From NCBI GenBank assembly GCA_013213785.1, contig JABSPZ010000005.1, positions 248,001 to 312,000 on the forward strand: 64,000 bases of DNA. Reading direction: 5' to 3'. Each line of letters begins with the position of its first letter. Position 1 is the stretch's first letter. The stretch comes from Henriciella sp. Its GTDB lineage: Bacteria; Pseudomonadota; Alphaproteobacteria; Caulobacterales; Hyphomonadaceae. Below are positions 1 through 8,760 of the stretch, piece after piece. Made by a program: the position numbers and the translations under genes. The notes under the pieces are model-generated. The model was not told the DNA's origin. It ran no database searches and saw nothing but the letters and a program-made list of their open reading frames with translations.

Positions 1-344
1 TCGAGAAGGCGGGACTCACGGACCCAGAGTTCCAAGCACAAATGGACCGCTCTAAGTGGCCGAGTTTAAAAGAGAAACTGATCGGTGTGATGAAAACGAA
101 AACACGCGATGAGTGGTGCGAAATCATGGAGGGTACCGACATTTGCTTTGCACCAGTGCTCTCCATGGCGGAGGCGCCCACTTACAAGCACAACACCGAT
201 CGCGGAACGTTTGAGACGATAGATGGCGTTGTGCAGCCAGGCCCCGCGCCGCGCTTTTCGAAAACACCTGGAGCCATTCAAGGAAAGCCTGCCGGGATAG
301 GTGAACATCAAGAAGAGGTGCTCAAAGACTGGGGAATCGCTTAA
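1..344 (+). CDS. CaiB/BaiF family CoA-transferase, C-terminal fragment
   Basis: Only the last ~114 residues are inside the window; the reading frame is already open at the left edge (base 3). The segment from the Trp-containing DEWCEI stretch, through APVLSMAEAP and the Arg-Gly pair, to PAPRFSKTPG has the order expected at the C-terminus of family III CoA-transferases (formyl-CoA transferase, alpha-methylacyl-CoA racemase and relatives). These enzymes move or epimerise CoA thioesters in the cytoplasm. The catalytic Asp lies upstream, outside the window, so substrate cannot be judged. A histidine phosphatase gene follows after 25 nt on the same strand, so co-transcription is possible. Confidence 0.8.
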   Translation, partial: EKAGLTDPEFQAQMDRSKWPSLKEKLIGVMKTKTRDEWCEIMEGTDICFAPVLSMAEAPTYKHNTDRGTFETIDGVVQPGPAPRFSKTPGAIQGKPAGIGEHQEEVLKDWGIA

Positions 345-369
345 ACACCGGATCTCAGTTTTGCGGTGA

Positions 370-1116
370 TTGGAGTTCATCATGGGGGCATTGCCCGGGA
401 CCACAGGGCGTCGACGCCTTTACCTGATGCGCCACGGCTTCGTGGACTACACGTCGCCTGAAGTTCGGGCGGCTCAAGATCCGAGTATTGCCTACCTCAC
501 GGAGCAGGGCCGGACCGAGGCAAAGGCTGCCGGCATTGCGCTGTCAGATGTGCATCTCGGCGCGGCTTTTTATACCGGGCTTCGACGTACGCAGGAGACA
601 GCCGAGATTGTTCTTGCGCAACACGAGATGGACACGCCCCCGTTAGAGTCAGAACCGCGATTCCGGGAATTGCGCTCTGGCCAATACATTGATTTTAAGT
701 CTGCTGAGCAACTTGCAGCGACGATGACCTTTCAATTCGAGCAAGCCGGGAAACCAGGAGCGACGTTTCTGGAAGGTGGCGAAAAATTCTCAGAGGCCAT
801 GGACCGGATTGAAGATGGCCTGAAGGGGCTGCTATCGCGTCCGGGATGGGCCTCTGCACTTTTGGTTGCGCATGAGGTTGTGAATCGAATGATCCTCGCG
901 TGGGCCATTGGCGCGCCGCTCGGGGCCAGTGCAGGGTTCGAGCAAGATACAGGCTGTATCAACATTATCGACTTTGACTTGGTCCCGGATGAAGACGGCA
1001 ATACGCGAATCGAAAGGGCTATGATCAAAGCCGTTAATCTGACACCGGCCAATTATCTCAAAAACGGGATGAATCTTCGCTCATTAGAGGCCATTTTCAC
1101 GCGTGCAGCTGAATAG
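370..1116 (+). CDS. Histidine phosphatase family protein (phosphoglycerate mutase-like)
   Basis: The 248-residue protein has the branch-1 histidine phosphatase signature: RHG at residues 21-23 (His22 is the expected phospho-acceptor), an Arg-rich segment near residues 70-77 (GLRRTQETAE), and a second catalytic His at 168 in AHEVVNR, where many members have SHGGV. Such enzymes hydrolyse phosphate esters; the substrate is not predictable. An alternative start is ATG 382, which removes four residues. The gene lies 25 nt after the CoA-transferase gene. A strong hairpin with a T-run at 1269-1296 is the likely terminator, about 150 nt downstream. Confidence 0.8.
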   Translation: MEFIMGALPGTTGRRRLYLMRHGFVDYTSPEVRAAQDPSIAYLTEQGRTEAKAAGIALSDVHLGAAFYTGLRRTQETAEIVLAQHEMDTPPLESEPRFRELRSGQYIDFKSAEQLAATMTFQFEQAGKPGATFLEGGEKFSEAMDRIEDGLKGLLSRPGWASALLVAHEVVNRMILAWAIGAPLGASAGFEQDTGCINIIDFDLVPDEDGNTRIERAMIKAVNLTPANYLKNGMNLRSLEAIFTRAAE

Positions 1117-1268
1117 CCGTTCAGAAACGCCGCAAAAGCCTCCGCGAATATGAACAGAAAATGAGATGGCGCTCCGTCTGCGTTCATCTTGGTTAAGCTA
1201 AAACATATTTGTCGCCAGGGAGACCGCTTCTAACGGCCAACTTGGTGACGTCCTTCTTGCTTGACTTT

Positions 1269-1296
1269 GGCCGTTCTTAGGAGCGGCCTTTTTTTT
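1269..1296 (+). terminator. Intrinsic terminator with T8 tract
   Basis: An 8-bp stem (GGCCGTTC with GAGCGGCC, one G-U pair) closes a TTAG loop and is followed directly by eight T residues on the + strand. It overlaps the last codons of the convergent acyltransferase gene, whose stop codon is at 1277-1279. Its orientation fits termination of transcripts from the histidine phosphatase gene. Confidence 0.7.
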
Positions 1297-1990
1297 GCGC
1301 GAGTTCCTCGGCCCGCTCCATTGCAACACGCAGGTTCTCTTCGAGTTGGAGGCGCAGTGTTTCTCGCTCGTCACCTGGCTTTGGGATTACGGCCTGGCCA
1401 AATACGAGGGCCCCCCGCGTGAACGGATAGGGGATCCGAAATCCATCCCAAGTGCCCAGGCGGTGGCGTGGTGAGGAAACAATTGCATACGGTAAGATGG
1501 GCGCCTCGGATCTTTGCGCCATTATGATCGGGCCGTTTTGGGCGACCTCTGCGGGGCCTCTTGGGCCGTCTGGTGTTATACAGATGCCGCCACCATTTTT
1601 TAAAATGCGCAAGGCTTCAGCCAAGGCTTTCATGCCGCCTTTATCACGTTTCTTTCGTTTATGGGTGGATGAGCCTCTTACAGCTACTAACCCCAAGTGT
1701 TTGATCGCCTTGGCAACAGGCTCTCCGTCTTTTGAGAGCGAGATCAGCATTGCGGATCTGGTTTTTTGCTGCGGCCACTTTTGGATGATGCGGTTCCAAC
1801 CTGACGGCAGAAGCAAAATGGTTGAATGCCAGGCTGCAACAATGATGTTCGGATACCCTAGCCACACTTTGAGGGCTTCGTCGTCCCCCTCGACGGACCA
1901 TCGAATGGTGCGATTGCACAGCGCCATGTAGAGCCAGATGACCCAACCGAGCAGACTGGTCACAAACGCACTTCGCAAGATCGCTTTCAT
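1277..1990 (-). CDS. DUF374-type lysophospholipid acyltransferase family protein
   Basis: The frame is open further upstream, but the start at 1990 is preferred. It gives a 237-residue protein beginning with a hydrophobic anchor (residues ~5-25) and leaves the upstream secreted-protein gene and its hairpin intact. Recognisable pieces are AAWHSTILLLP (catalytic His region), a basic GSSTHKRKKRDKGG segment, and ITPDGPRGP, as in DUF374 proteins of the LPLAT superfamily, which act at the inner membrane on lipid or lipid A precursors. The exact acceptor is unknown. The gene is the last in its direction and converges on the histidine phosphatase gene. Confidence 0.75.
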   Translation of the reverse strand: MKAILRSAFVTSLLGWVIWLYMALCNRTIRWSVEGDDEALKVWLGYPNIIVAAWHSTILLLPSGWNRIIQKWPQQKTRSAMLISLSKDGEPVAKAIKHLGLVAVRGSSTHKRKKRDKGGMKALAEALRILKNGGGICITPDGPRGPAEVAQNGPIIMAQRSEAPILPYAIVSSPRHRLGTWDGFRIPYPFTRGALVFGQAVIPKPGDERETLRLQLEENLRVAMERAEELAQKKGRS

Positions 1991-2044
1991 AGGCGCAAGC
2001 TGTATACAGGATTGGCCTCGACGCAAAGAGCGATGGCACAGAAA

Positions 2045-2070
2045 CGCCCAGTCCATCACTGGACTGGGCG
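2045..2070 (-). terminator. Hairpin terminator after the secreted-protein gene
   Basis: A perfect 11-bp stem (CGCCCAGTCCA with TGGACTGGGCG) closes a 4-nt loop about 35 nt past the stop of the 2106-2927 gene. On the minus strand it is followed by TTTCTGT, a short U-tract. It should insulate this gene from the acyltransferase gene downstream. Confidence 0.65.
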
Positions 2071-2105
2071 TGCTGCAGATCAAAGATCGTGAGGTGTGAT
2101 TTCGT

Positions 2106-2927
2106 TTAAGGTACGTAGACCGTGTAAACGACGTCAGCTTTGACTTCACCAGCGCCTTGAGACAGGTCGTAGGCAGCGCCTGAACCGAGAGTATAGGTTG
2201 CATCAAAGCGAACAGACTGGCTTACGATTGAACCTGGGCTTGCCGCTGTCCGTGCAGTTCCGTTGAAAACCTGCGTTTGAGTTGTCAGCGAGTCGAGGTC
2301 TGCCGGTGCAGAGAAACCAGTTCCTGGGCTCTGCGCGTTCCCACCAAAGGTAAGTGCAGATGGGCCAGTGCCGTCAGTTCCGCTAACGGTGACGTCTAGG
2401 TCGTAAGCGACTTGAGTTGCGTCAAAGTCACCTTCTTCTACAAGGTTAGAAGCCTGAGCATCTATCGCAAACGGTGTGTTCGAAGCGACATAGAAGCTAG
2501 ACTCATACGTAAGGTCGTCGCTGGTCAGCGTTGCATCACTAACATCGAACGCGCTGAAAGCCGTTTGGTTATTTGTATCCGCCGTAGCGATTAGATTATT
2601 GCTGCTGTCTTCGATATTGAGAACTGAGCCGAGACCGAGCGTAGAAGCCGAATCAGCGGTTGCATCGAGGGTGCCAGTAACAACTGTGCGGCCGTCGATA
2701 GCAGCGCCGCCAATCAGGTCGGCGTCGTTATTGCCGCCGTCATCGCTGTCGATAACGAAATCAGTGGCGATTGGGGTGCCCCCGGTAGAATCGTCTGCAG
2801 CCCAGACGATAACGACACCAAGAACTTTAAAGTGCGGACGATCGATGATCGATGCATTTGCTGGGGTCGCGATAGCGGCACTTGCAACAAGGGTTGTGCC
2901 TGCCAAAAGCAGTTTGCGAAAACTCAT
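2106..2927 (-). CDS. Secreted protein of unknown function
   Basis: The start at 2927 follows a clear ribosome binding site (GGAG, 9 nt spacing). It gives a 273-residue protein with a classical Sec signal peptide: a basic N-terminus, a hydrophobic core at residues 6-20 and a cleavage motif ANA near residue 25. The mature part is acidic and rich in Asp, Ala, Thr and Ser, has no Cys, and looks beta-rich, ending in VVYTVYVP. I do not recognise a named domain. Good translation signals and a private terminator suggest an abundant envelope or surface protein, possibly fimbria- or coat-like (inference only). Confidence 0.65.
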   Translation of the reverse strand: MSFRKLLLAGTTLVASAAIATPANASIIDRPHFKVLGVVIVWAADDSTGGTPIATDFVIDSDDGGNNDADLIGGAAIDGRTVVTGTLDATADSASTLGLGSVLNIEDSSNNLIATADTNNQTAFSAFDVSDATLTSDDLTYESSFYVASNTPFAIDAQASNLVEEGDFDATQVAYDLDVTVSGTDGTGPSALTFGGNAQSPGTGFSAPADLDSLTTQTQVFNGTARTAASPGSIVSQSVRFDATYTLGSGAAYDLSQGAGEVKADVVYTVYVP

Positions 2928-3062
2928 AATTTTTAACTCCATGATCGTGCAGCGAGCGAGCTGCGGTACGGGCCTTTTGACCTCGTGATCCAAACGTCTC
3001 ATGGAATGGCTTATATTTCGCTAAAAGGTGCTCAAGTTTTACGAGCGTGCTTTAACCTTTAG

Positions 3063-3560
3063 TTATGCAGTGGGAACGGGCTTATCAGCGAGTTCTGCGT
3101 ACCGTCCCCCGTGATAAACCAAGGGCATTGCTTCAGGGTCTGACTCTAGTCTCTGTACTTCGGCAATGAAGAGAATGTGGTCTCCGGCTTCATGCTTGGC
3201 GAAGGGCACACACTCTAAGCGGGCAGCGCAATCGGGAAGAAGTGGCAGTTCGTTTAATCCACTATCGATAGCGAGGCCCTCAAACTTGTTTGTGCCTGAT
3301 CTCGCAAATCTTTGAGATAGTTCCGCTTGATCATCTCGTAGAATATGCACAGCGAACGCACTGGCGTCTGAAAAGGCTCGAAGGCTTAGGGCGTTTAAAC
3401 CGACTGACCACAAGACGAGTGGTGGATCTAATGACACCGAGTTGAAAGAGTTTGCGGTAATTCCGACAGGGGCGCCGTCCGTATCACGTGTCGTGATGAC
3501 TGTTACACCCGTCACGAATAGGCCGAGTGTATCTCGAAAGGTTCTGATGTCGAAACTCAT
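3063..3560 (-). CDS. Flavin reductase family protein (FMN-binding split barrel)
   Basis: This 165-residue protein matches the flavin reductase-like (DIM6/NTAB) family. It has TGVTVITTRD near residues 17-26, then GITANSFNSVSLDPPLVLWSVG, the hallmark flavin-binding stretch, and a later HILRDDQ and DHILFIAEV. Members reduce FMN/FAD with NAD(P)H, often for a partner monooxygenase; no monooxygenase gene is next to it. The start is supported by AGAGG 4-5 nt upstream. It is transcribed away from the long AT-rich gap at 3561-4145. Confidence 0.85.
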   Translation of the reverse strand: MSFDIRTFRDTLGLFVTGVTVITTRDTDGAPVGITANSFNSVSLDPPLVLWSVGLNALSLRAFSDASAFAVHILRDDQAELSQRFARSGTNKFEGLAIDSGLNELPLLPDCAARLECVPFAKHEAGDHILFIAEVQRLESDPEAMPLVYHGGRYAELADKPVPTA

Positions 3561-4145
3561 ACGCCTCTATGTGATGTGATTTGCAAAATGGTCCAGCGCC
3601 TGATTGCCGCGTTACTGAATAAGACTTGCTGGGTGTCGTGCTTGGCAAAACGTTTCGACAGAATTTTTGTCATTCGATTGTGAACATCGAATTTTCGCTA
3701 ACAATCAATCGCCGTTTCCGTGATTTGGCGCGGAACACGTGTCGAACGCTGTCAGAAACGCGCATTTAATTATATGCATATATGGGAGCCAGTTATGCAA
3801 AATTGCCAAATTAGTTGGGTTTGCAAGGAATCAGGTGGGGCCTGTTAATTTTTTACATTTTGCCAAAAAGGCAATCAGTGTCACGTATTCGTTGGGTTTT
3901 AGACAGTTTTATGAACGCTGTGTGTAAACTATTTATCAAATGAATGTCTGTTCAGTATGAATGGTTGTTCATCTTCGGGGGATGCCACAAAGATGCCCCA
4001 AAAAACCACTTGTATGTCGGTTTCGTAGCAGGCATCTAGGGGTCACTTAGACGGGGCAACAAGCCATCAAGTGCAGTGAAGGACATCTTTTAGCAGTCGC
4101 CTTTTTTAAGCTGTTTTGGCGACCAAGATGTGGAGAGTGAGACTA
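3561..4145. other. AT-rich non-coding gap
   Basis: About 585 nt between divergent genes. The part from about 3760 to 3960 is clearly more AT-rich than its surroundings. A 62-codon open frame at 3739-3927 (+) has no ribosome binding site and no protein-like composition, so I do not call it. An imperfect hairpin (GGGGAT with ATGCCCC, one bulge) lies near 3978-4000. The gap must hold both divergent promoters and could hold a small RNA, but I recognise none. Confidence 0.4.
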
Positions 4146-4370
4146 ATGAAAGACTGGTGCAATAACGACGGCGCACGCCGTCTTAAGGACAAAATTGCCG
4201 AATATTGGGCAGATCGTGGATACGAAGTAGAAGTCGACCTGGTCGATGCTGGCTTTGTTCCTGCCATGCGTAGCGCGCGCACAGACGTTCGCAGCAACAT
4301 GGTCAACGGTATGCCACGCCGCAAACTCGTGAACGTGAACGAAGTTCGCAGCGAGTACCGTCCAGACTAA
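4146..4370 (+). CDS. Small conserved protein of unknown function (74 aa)
   Basis: The frame is open from a TTG at 4116, but the ATG at 4146 is preceded by GGAG with 10-nt spacing and starts the part that looks protein-like. The 74-residue product is charged and soluble, with an NNDGARRL helix near the N-terminus, a beta-like EVEVDLVDAGFV stretch, and a basic SARTDVRSNMVNGMPRRK region. I recall similar small proteins in other alphaproteobacteria, but no function is known to me. It converges on gph and shares 4 nt of stop-codon sequence with it. Confidence 0.6.
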   Translation: MKDWCNNDGARRLKDKIAEYWADRGYEVEVDLVDAGFVPAMRSARTDVRSNMVNGMPRRKLVNVNEVRSEYRPD

Positions 4371-5056
4371 TCCAGGCGAGCAAGTTCGGAGAGGGCTTGC
4401 TGCATGTTTTGCCAGTGATCAATTGATCTAAGGCGGTCATAGGGTTGGTTGGAGAGAGAGCCATATCCGAATGACACGAACACAAAGGGCAGCTCCGCAT
4501 CGCGGGCTGCCCTTTCGTCTGTCCAGGCATCGCCAACCATAATTGCGCGGGCCGGATCACCGCCACCTTTGCGCACCGTTTCGATAATATGCGCCCCGTC
4601 CGGTTTTTTGATTGCGAGCGCATCGCCGCCAACCGTTGCGGAAAAATACTTTTCTAAATCCAGGCCTTTCAGGACTTCTTCAGCCAAGTGCTGGGCTTTG
4701 TTCGTGCATACAGTGAGGTTCGCGCCTTGGGATTTTAAAACCTCGAGCGTCTCTGGGCACATATCGAATGGTTCGCTTAACCGCGTGATGTTCTCAAGAT
4801 AATGGTCGAGAAAGGTCGGCCATAGGTCTTGATCGATCTCGACCTCGTCAATTTCGACTTGGTTTTGCGCCAGGCCTTTGCGGATGAGAGCTTTCGCACC
4901 GTCGCCGATCATCATTCGGATACTGTCCAGCGAAACGGGATCGAGCTGCTTCTTCGCCAGCGTGTGGTTGAGCGCAGCGTGCAGGTCTGGCGCGGTTTCG
5001 ACCAAAGTTCCGTCCAGATCAAAGACTATGGTCCATCCCGTAAAATCGTGTGCCAT
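4367..5056 (-). CDS. gph: Phosphoglycolate phosphatase (HAD superfamily)
   Basis: The 229-residue protein has all four HAD motifs: FDLDGTLVE at residues 12-20 with nucleophile Asp13 and acid/base Asp15, the TNKA motif II, a Lys in IKKPDGAH (motif III), and GDAWTDERAA (motif IV). Length and cap position fit Gph, which removes phosphate from 2-phosphoglycolate, a by-product of oxidative DNA repair. It is divergent from glmU, with 116 nt between the starts, and overlaps the convergent small gene by 4 nt. Other small-substrate HAD activity cannot be excluded. Confidence 0.82.
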   Translation of the reverse strand: MAHDFTGWTIVFDLDGTLVETAPDLHAALNHTLAKKQLDPVSLDSIRMMIGDGAKALIRKGLAQNQVEIDEVEIDQDLWPTFLDHYLENITRLSEPFDMCPETLEVLKSQGANLTVCTNKAQHLAEEVLKGLDLEKYFSATVGGDALAIKKPDGAHIIETVRKGGGDPARAIMVGDAWTDERAARDAELPFVFVSFGYGSLSNQPYDRLRSIDHWQNMQQALSELARLD

Positions 5057-5172
5057 GCATTCATCCTGTTTTGATCGCGACTGCTACTTTGGCGCCCTTA
5101 TTACAATAGGGCTCGCATCGACTCAGAACTTGCTCTAGGGCAGACCCAGAAAATTCGCGAGGGAATTTTGAC

Positions 5173-6531
5173 ATGACGAAAAGAGCGGCTGTGATCCTGG
5201 CGGCAGGGCAGGGAACGCGTATGCGGTCTTCGCTCCCGAAAGTTTTGCATCCCGTTGGAGGGCGCGCGATGGTGGATTGGTCGGTAGACCTGGCCAAAGC
5301 AGCCGGTTGCGAACGCGTCATTGTTGTCTGCTCGCCGGCTGGCGTGTCGGTGCAAGACCATGTTTCTGAAAGTCTTGGCTCGAACGCAATCGCCATTCAG
5401 GATCCACCGCTCGGTACGGGGCATGCCGTCTTATCAGCAAAAGACGCGCTGCAGGATTTTGAGGGAGACCTGGTGGTCCTATACGGCGACACGCCGCTTA
5501 TTCCATTGTCTGCGGTCGAAGCCTTGTTTGATGAGTTGGGGCATGGGGCGTCGGTCGGCGTCCTCGGGTTTGAAGCGAAAGACCCGGGTGCCTATGGGCG
5601 TTTGATCACAAGCCCGGATGGTGACTTGGATGCGATTGTCGAGGCAAAGGAAGCGACATCGGAGCAACTCGCTGTTTCCTTTTGCAATTCTGGCGTCATG
5701 GCCGCGAAATCCGACATGATGTTCGATCTGCTTGATCGGGTCACGAATGATAATGCCAAGGGTGAGTATTACCTCACTGACATCGTCGAGCTCGCCAATT
5801 CGGATGGCGGTCGATGTCGCGCGGTCGCTTGCGATGAGGCGGATGTGCTGGGCGTAAACTCCCGTGTGGAACTCGCGGAAGCGGAAGCATCCTTCCAGGC
5901 AAAAATGCGTCACGAGCTCTTGCTTAAAGGAGTCACGATGACCGCGCCGGAAACAGTGTTCTTCAGCTACGACACTCAGATCGAAAATGACGTTACATTA
6001 GAGCCAAATGTCGTCTTCGGGCCCGGCGTGACCGTTCGCTCAGGGGCTAAGGTTCGAGCGTTTTCTCATCTTGAAGGGGCGGACGTTGCCGGTGATTGTG
6101 AGATTGGACCTTATGTTCGGTTGCGGCCGGGGGCGGTACTTGAAACCGGCGCCAAGGTCGGGAATTTCGTCGAAGTGAAGAACACGCGGATAGGGGCAGG
6201 CGCGAAGGCTAATCATCTCGCCTACCTTGGTGACGGTGACGTCGGCGCCGGTGCAAATATCGGCGCGGGTACGATCTTCTGCAACTATGATGGTTTCCTA
6301 AAGTACAAGACCAAAGTCGGAACGAACGCTTTCGTTGGTTCGAACTCTTCCTTGGTTGCGCCGGTCACGATCGGCGACGGTGCTTTTGTCGGGTCTGGGT
6401 CGGTGATTACCAAGGATGTGGAACCTAATGGTCTCGCGGTTGCGCGAGGTCGGCAGATGCAAAAGGCGGGCTGGGCTACGTCGTTCCGCGATAAAATGGC
6501 GGCTGTAAAAGCCACCAAAAAGAAAGGCTGA
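5173..6531 (+). CDS. glmU: Bifunctional UDP-GlcNAc pyrophosphorylase / glucosamine-1-phosphate acetyltransferase
   Basis: The 452-residue protein has the GlmU architecture. An N-terminal nucleotidyltransferase has LAAGQGTRMRSSLPKVLHP at residues ~9-27 and GTGHAV for uridine contact. A C-terminal left-handed beta-helix of hexapeptide repeats (~residues 250-440) includes GNFVEVKN, NHLAYLGD and GAGTIFCNYDG. It makes UDP-N-acetylglucosamine for peptidoglycan and lipid A. An AGGGA site lies 10 nt before the start. rpiA follows after 12 nt, so the two are probably co-transcribed. Confidence 0.95.
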   Translation: MTKRAAVILAAGQGTRMRSSLPKVLHPVGGRAMVDWSVDLAKAAGCERVIVVCSPAGVSVQDHVSESLGSNAIAIQDPPLGTGHAVLSAKDALQDFEGDLVVLYGDTPLIPLSAVEALFDELGHGASVGVLGFEAKDPGAYGRLITSPDGDLDAIVEAKEATSEQLAVSFCNSGVMAAKSDMMFDLLDRVTNDNAKGEYYLTDIVELANSDGGRCRAVACDEADVLGVNSRVELAEAEASFQAKMRHELLLKGVTMTAPETVFFSYDTQIENDVTLEPNVVFGPGVTVRSGAKVRAFSHLEGADVAGDCEIGPYVRLRPGAVLETGAKVGNFVEVKNTRIGAGAKANHLAYLGDGDVGAGANIGAGTIFCNYDGFLKYKTKVGTNAFVGSNSSLVAPVTIGDGAFVGSGSVITKDVEPNGLAVARGRQMQKAGWATSFRDKMAAVKATKKKG

Positions 6532-6543
6532 TGGAGGCTGAGT

Positions 6544-7242
6544 ATGGCGAATGAGCTGGAAAAAGAGAACGCGGCCCATGCGGCCATGGATTTTGTCGAA
6601 GATGGCATGACCCTCGGTCTTGGAACGGGATCGACCGCGAAATATTTCGTCGAAAATCTGGCTGAAGAGATTGCCGACGGTTTGGTCGTCCGCGGGGTTC
6701 CAACAAGCGAGCAAACGCGCCGGTTGGCAGAGTCCCTCGGCGTACCTTTGGTTGATGTTGAGCAAGTCGACCGTATCCATCTCACAGTTGACGGTGCCGA
6801 TGAGGTCGATGATCACGCACAGCTGATCAAAGGCGGCGGTGCGGCTTTGCTCCGCGAAAAGATCATCGCAAATGCGAGCGATTTAATGATCGTGATCGCG
6901 GATGAGTCCAAAAAGGTGGAAATGCTGGGGCAGTTCCCTTTGCCGGTGGAGGCCACACCGTTCGGGTATACGATCACTGCAAAGAAAGCTTACGACGCGC
7001 TCAAGAAAGCCGGTGTGCTCAAACCCATGATCCAGGTCCGGACTGGACCTGGCAACAAGCCGATCGTCACGGATGGCGGGAACTATATTCTGGATTGTTC
7101 TTGCGGCGCGATTCCTGATGCGCCCTTAGCCGCAGCTTTGCTGTCAAACATTCCGGGCGTCGTCGAACACGGATTGTTTATCAATCTCGCGCGGACCGTG
7201 ATCATTGGTGCGGATGACGGTGCCACTATATTTGAATACTAG
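6544..7242 (+). CDS. rpiA: Ribose-5-phosphate isomerase A
   Basis: The 232-residue protein carries RpiA signatures: GLGTGSTA near residues 24-31, VDGADEVD with the catalytic Asp pair, the KGGGAALLREKI loop, and GGNYILDC near the end. It interconverts ribose-5-phosphate and ribulose-5-phosphate in the non-oxidative pentose phosphate pathway. A GGAGG site precedes the start. It lies 12 nt after glmU and 58 nt before gor. Confidence 0.95.
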   Translation: MANELEKENAAHAAMDFVEDGMTLGLGTGSTAKYFVENLAEEIADGLVVRGVPTSEQTRRLAESLGVPLVDVEQVDRIHLTVDGADEVDDHAQLIKGGGAALLREKIIANASDLMIVIADESKKVEMLGQFPLPVEATPFGYTITAKKAYDALKKAGVLKPMIQVRTGPGNKPIVTDGGNYILDCSCGAIPDAPLAAALLSNIPGVVEHGLFINLARTVIIGADDGATIFEY

Positions 7243-7300
7243 CGCCGCACTCCCACATAGCGCACTTCTGAATTCCTCATCTCCGAACAAGGACTAAGCC

Positions 7301-8680
7301 ATGGCCGACCATTCATATGATTATGATCTATTCGTGATTGGTGGCGGGTCTGGCGGTGTTCGCGCCGCGCGGATCGCGGCAGGCCATGGGGCGAAGGTTG
7401 CGCTTGCCGAAGAGTATCGCATGGGCGGGACCTGCGTGATCCGCGGCTGTGTACCGAAGAAGTTCATGGTCTATGCCAGCGACTACGGCCACAAACTGAA
7501 AGAGGCGCAGAAGTTCGGCTGGGACGTGAAGATTGGTGAGTTCGACTTTCCGGGCTTCATGGCCAACCTCCACGCGGAAGTTGATCGCTTATCAGGTCTG
7601 TACATGAGTGGTCAGGTGAATGCTGGCGTCGACGTTTTCGAAGAACGAGCAGAATTCGTTGATGCTCACACGCTGAAGCTTGTGACCAGCGGCAAAACCA
7701 TCACGGCAGATAAGATTCTCATTGCTGTCGGTGGTTCGCCTTGGCGCCCGTCAAAGGACGAGCTCCCGGGTGTTGAGCATGCGATCACGTCGGACGGCGT
7801 ATTTCAGCTCAAGGCCTTACCCAAGCACATTGTGATTGCAGGCGGTGGCTACATCGCCTGTGAGTTTGCGCACGTGTTTGCGGGCCTCGGTGTTGAAACC
7901 TGTCTCGTCTATCGTGGAGACACGGTCTTAAACGGGTTCGATATGGATGTTCGAACCGAAGTTCATGAAGGCCTGAAAGAAGCAGGCGTTCGCGTCATCA
8001 CGAACACAGTTTTTGAGTCGATCGAGAAAACAGATAATGCTGAACAACCCCTACATATCAAACTTACCAATGACATGGAGCTAGACGCTGACGTCGTCAT
8101 GATGGCCGTTGGGCGCAGCCCGCATATTAATGGATTGGGTTTGGAGGCAGCTGGCGTCACAGTTGGTGACCGCCACGAAATTGTAGTTGATAACTACTCC
8201 AAAACCAATGTCGAGAATATCTGGGCCGTCGGAGACGTTACGCGCCGCGCCGAGTTAACGCCCGTTGCGATCCGTGAGGGTCATGCATTTGCGGATACGG
8301 AGTTTGGCGGGAATTCTCGGACCTTTGATCACGATAAAATTGCCACTGCAGTGTTCACGCAGCCCGAGGTTGGCACTGTGGGATTGGCGGAGCATGAAGC
8401 GCGCAAAAAATACGGTGCGGTCGATATCTATAAGACCAAGTTCCGACCGATGAAGAATATGCTCAACGGGAAATCAGAGCGGGTCTTCATGAAAGTCATC
8501 GTACGCCAAGAAGACCAAGTGGTTGTCGGCGCTCACATCGTTTCGCCAGACGCTGGTGAAATGATCCAAATGCTTGGGATTGCCATTAAAATGGGCGCAA
8601 CCAAGCAGCAATTCGACGAAACGTGCGCGGTACACCCGACGATTGCAGAAGAAATCGTGACGCTCAAAACGAAGTCCTGA
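7301..8680 (+). CDS. gor: Glutathione-disulfide reductase
   Basis: The 459-residue flavoprotein has an N-terminal FAD fold (GGGSGGVRAAR, residues ~14-24), the glutathione-reductase redox motif GGTCVIRGCVPKK with Cys45 and Cys50, an NADPH-binding IAGGGYIACE fold in the middle, VGDVTRR for FAD, and the C-terminal catalytic CAVHPTIAEE. IRGCVPKK separates it from lipoamide dehydrogenases. It keeps glutathione reduced in the cytoplasm. AAGGA precedes the start. The upstream rpiA may help supply NADPH (pathway inference). Confidence 0.93.
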   Translation: MADHSYDYDLFVIGGGSGGVRAARIAAGHGAKVALAEEYRMGGTCVIRGCVPKKFMVYASDYGHKLKEAQKFGWDVKIGEFDFPGFMANLHAEVDRLSGLYMSGQVNAGVDVFEERAEFVDAHTLKLVTSGKTITADKILIAVGGSPWRPSKDELPGVEHAITSDGVFQLKALPKHIVIAGGGYIACEFAHVFAGLGVETCLVYRGDTVLNGFDMDVRTEVHEGLKEAGVRVITNTVFESIEKTDNAEQPLHIKLTNDMELDADVVMMAVGRSPHINGLGLEAAGVTVGDRHEIVVDNYSKTNVENIWAVGDVTRRAELTPVAIREGHAFADTEFGGNSRTFDHDKIATAVFTQPEVGTVGLAEHEARKKYGAVDIYKTKFRPMKNMLNGKSERVFMKVIVRQEDQVVVGAHIVSPDAGEMIQMLGIAIKMGATKQQFDETCAVHPTIAEEIVTLKTKS

Positions 8681-8760
8681 TACCTCAAATTTGGGCTCAG
8701 CGAGCTCTTTGCAAATCTTGTCCACCATGAAATGATAACGCTAACAAAGGGAGCGGTGTC

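Noticed and set aside
3739-3927. A 62-codon open frame in the AT-rich gap
   Set aside because: No ribosome binding site, no protein-like pattern, and it lies in the most AT-rich part of the gap.
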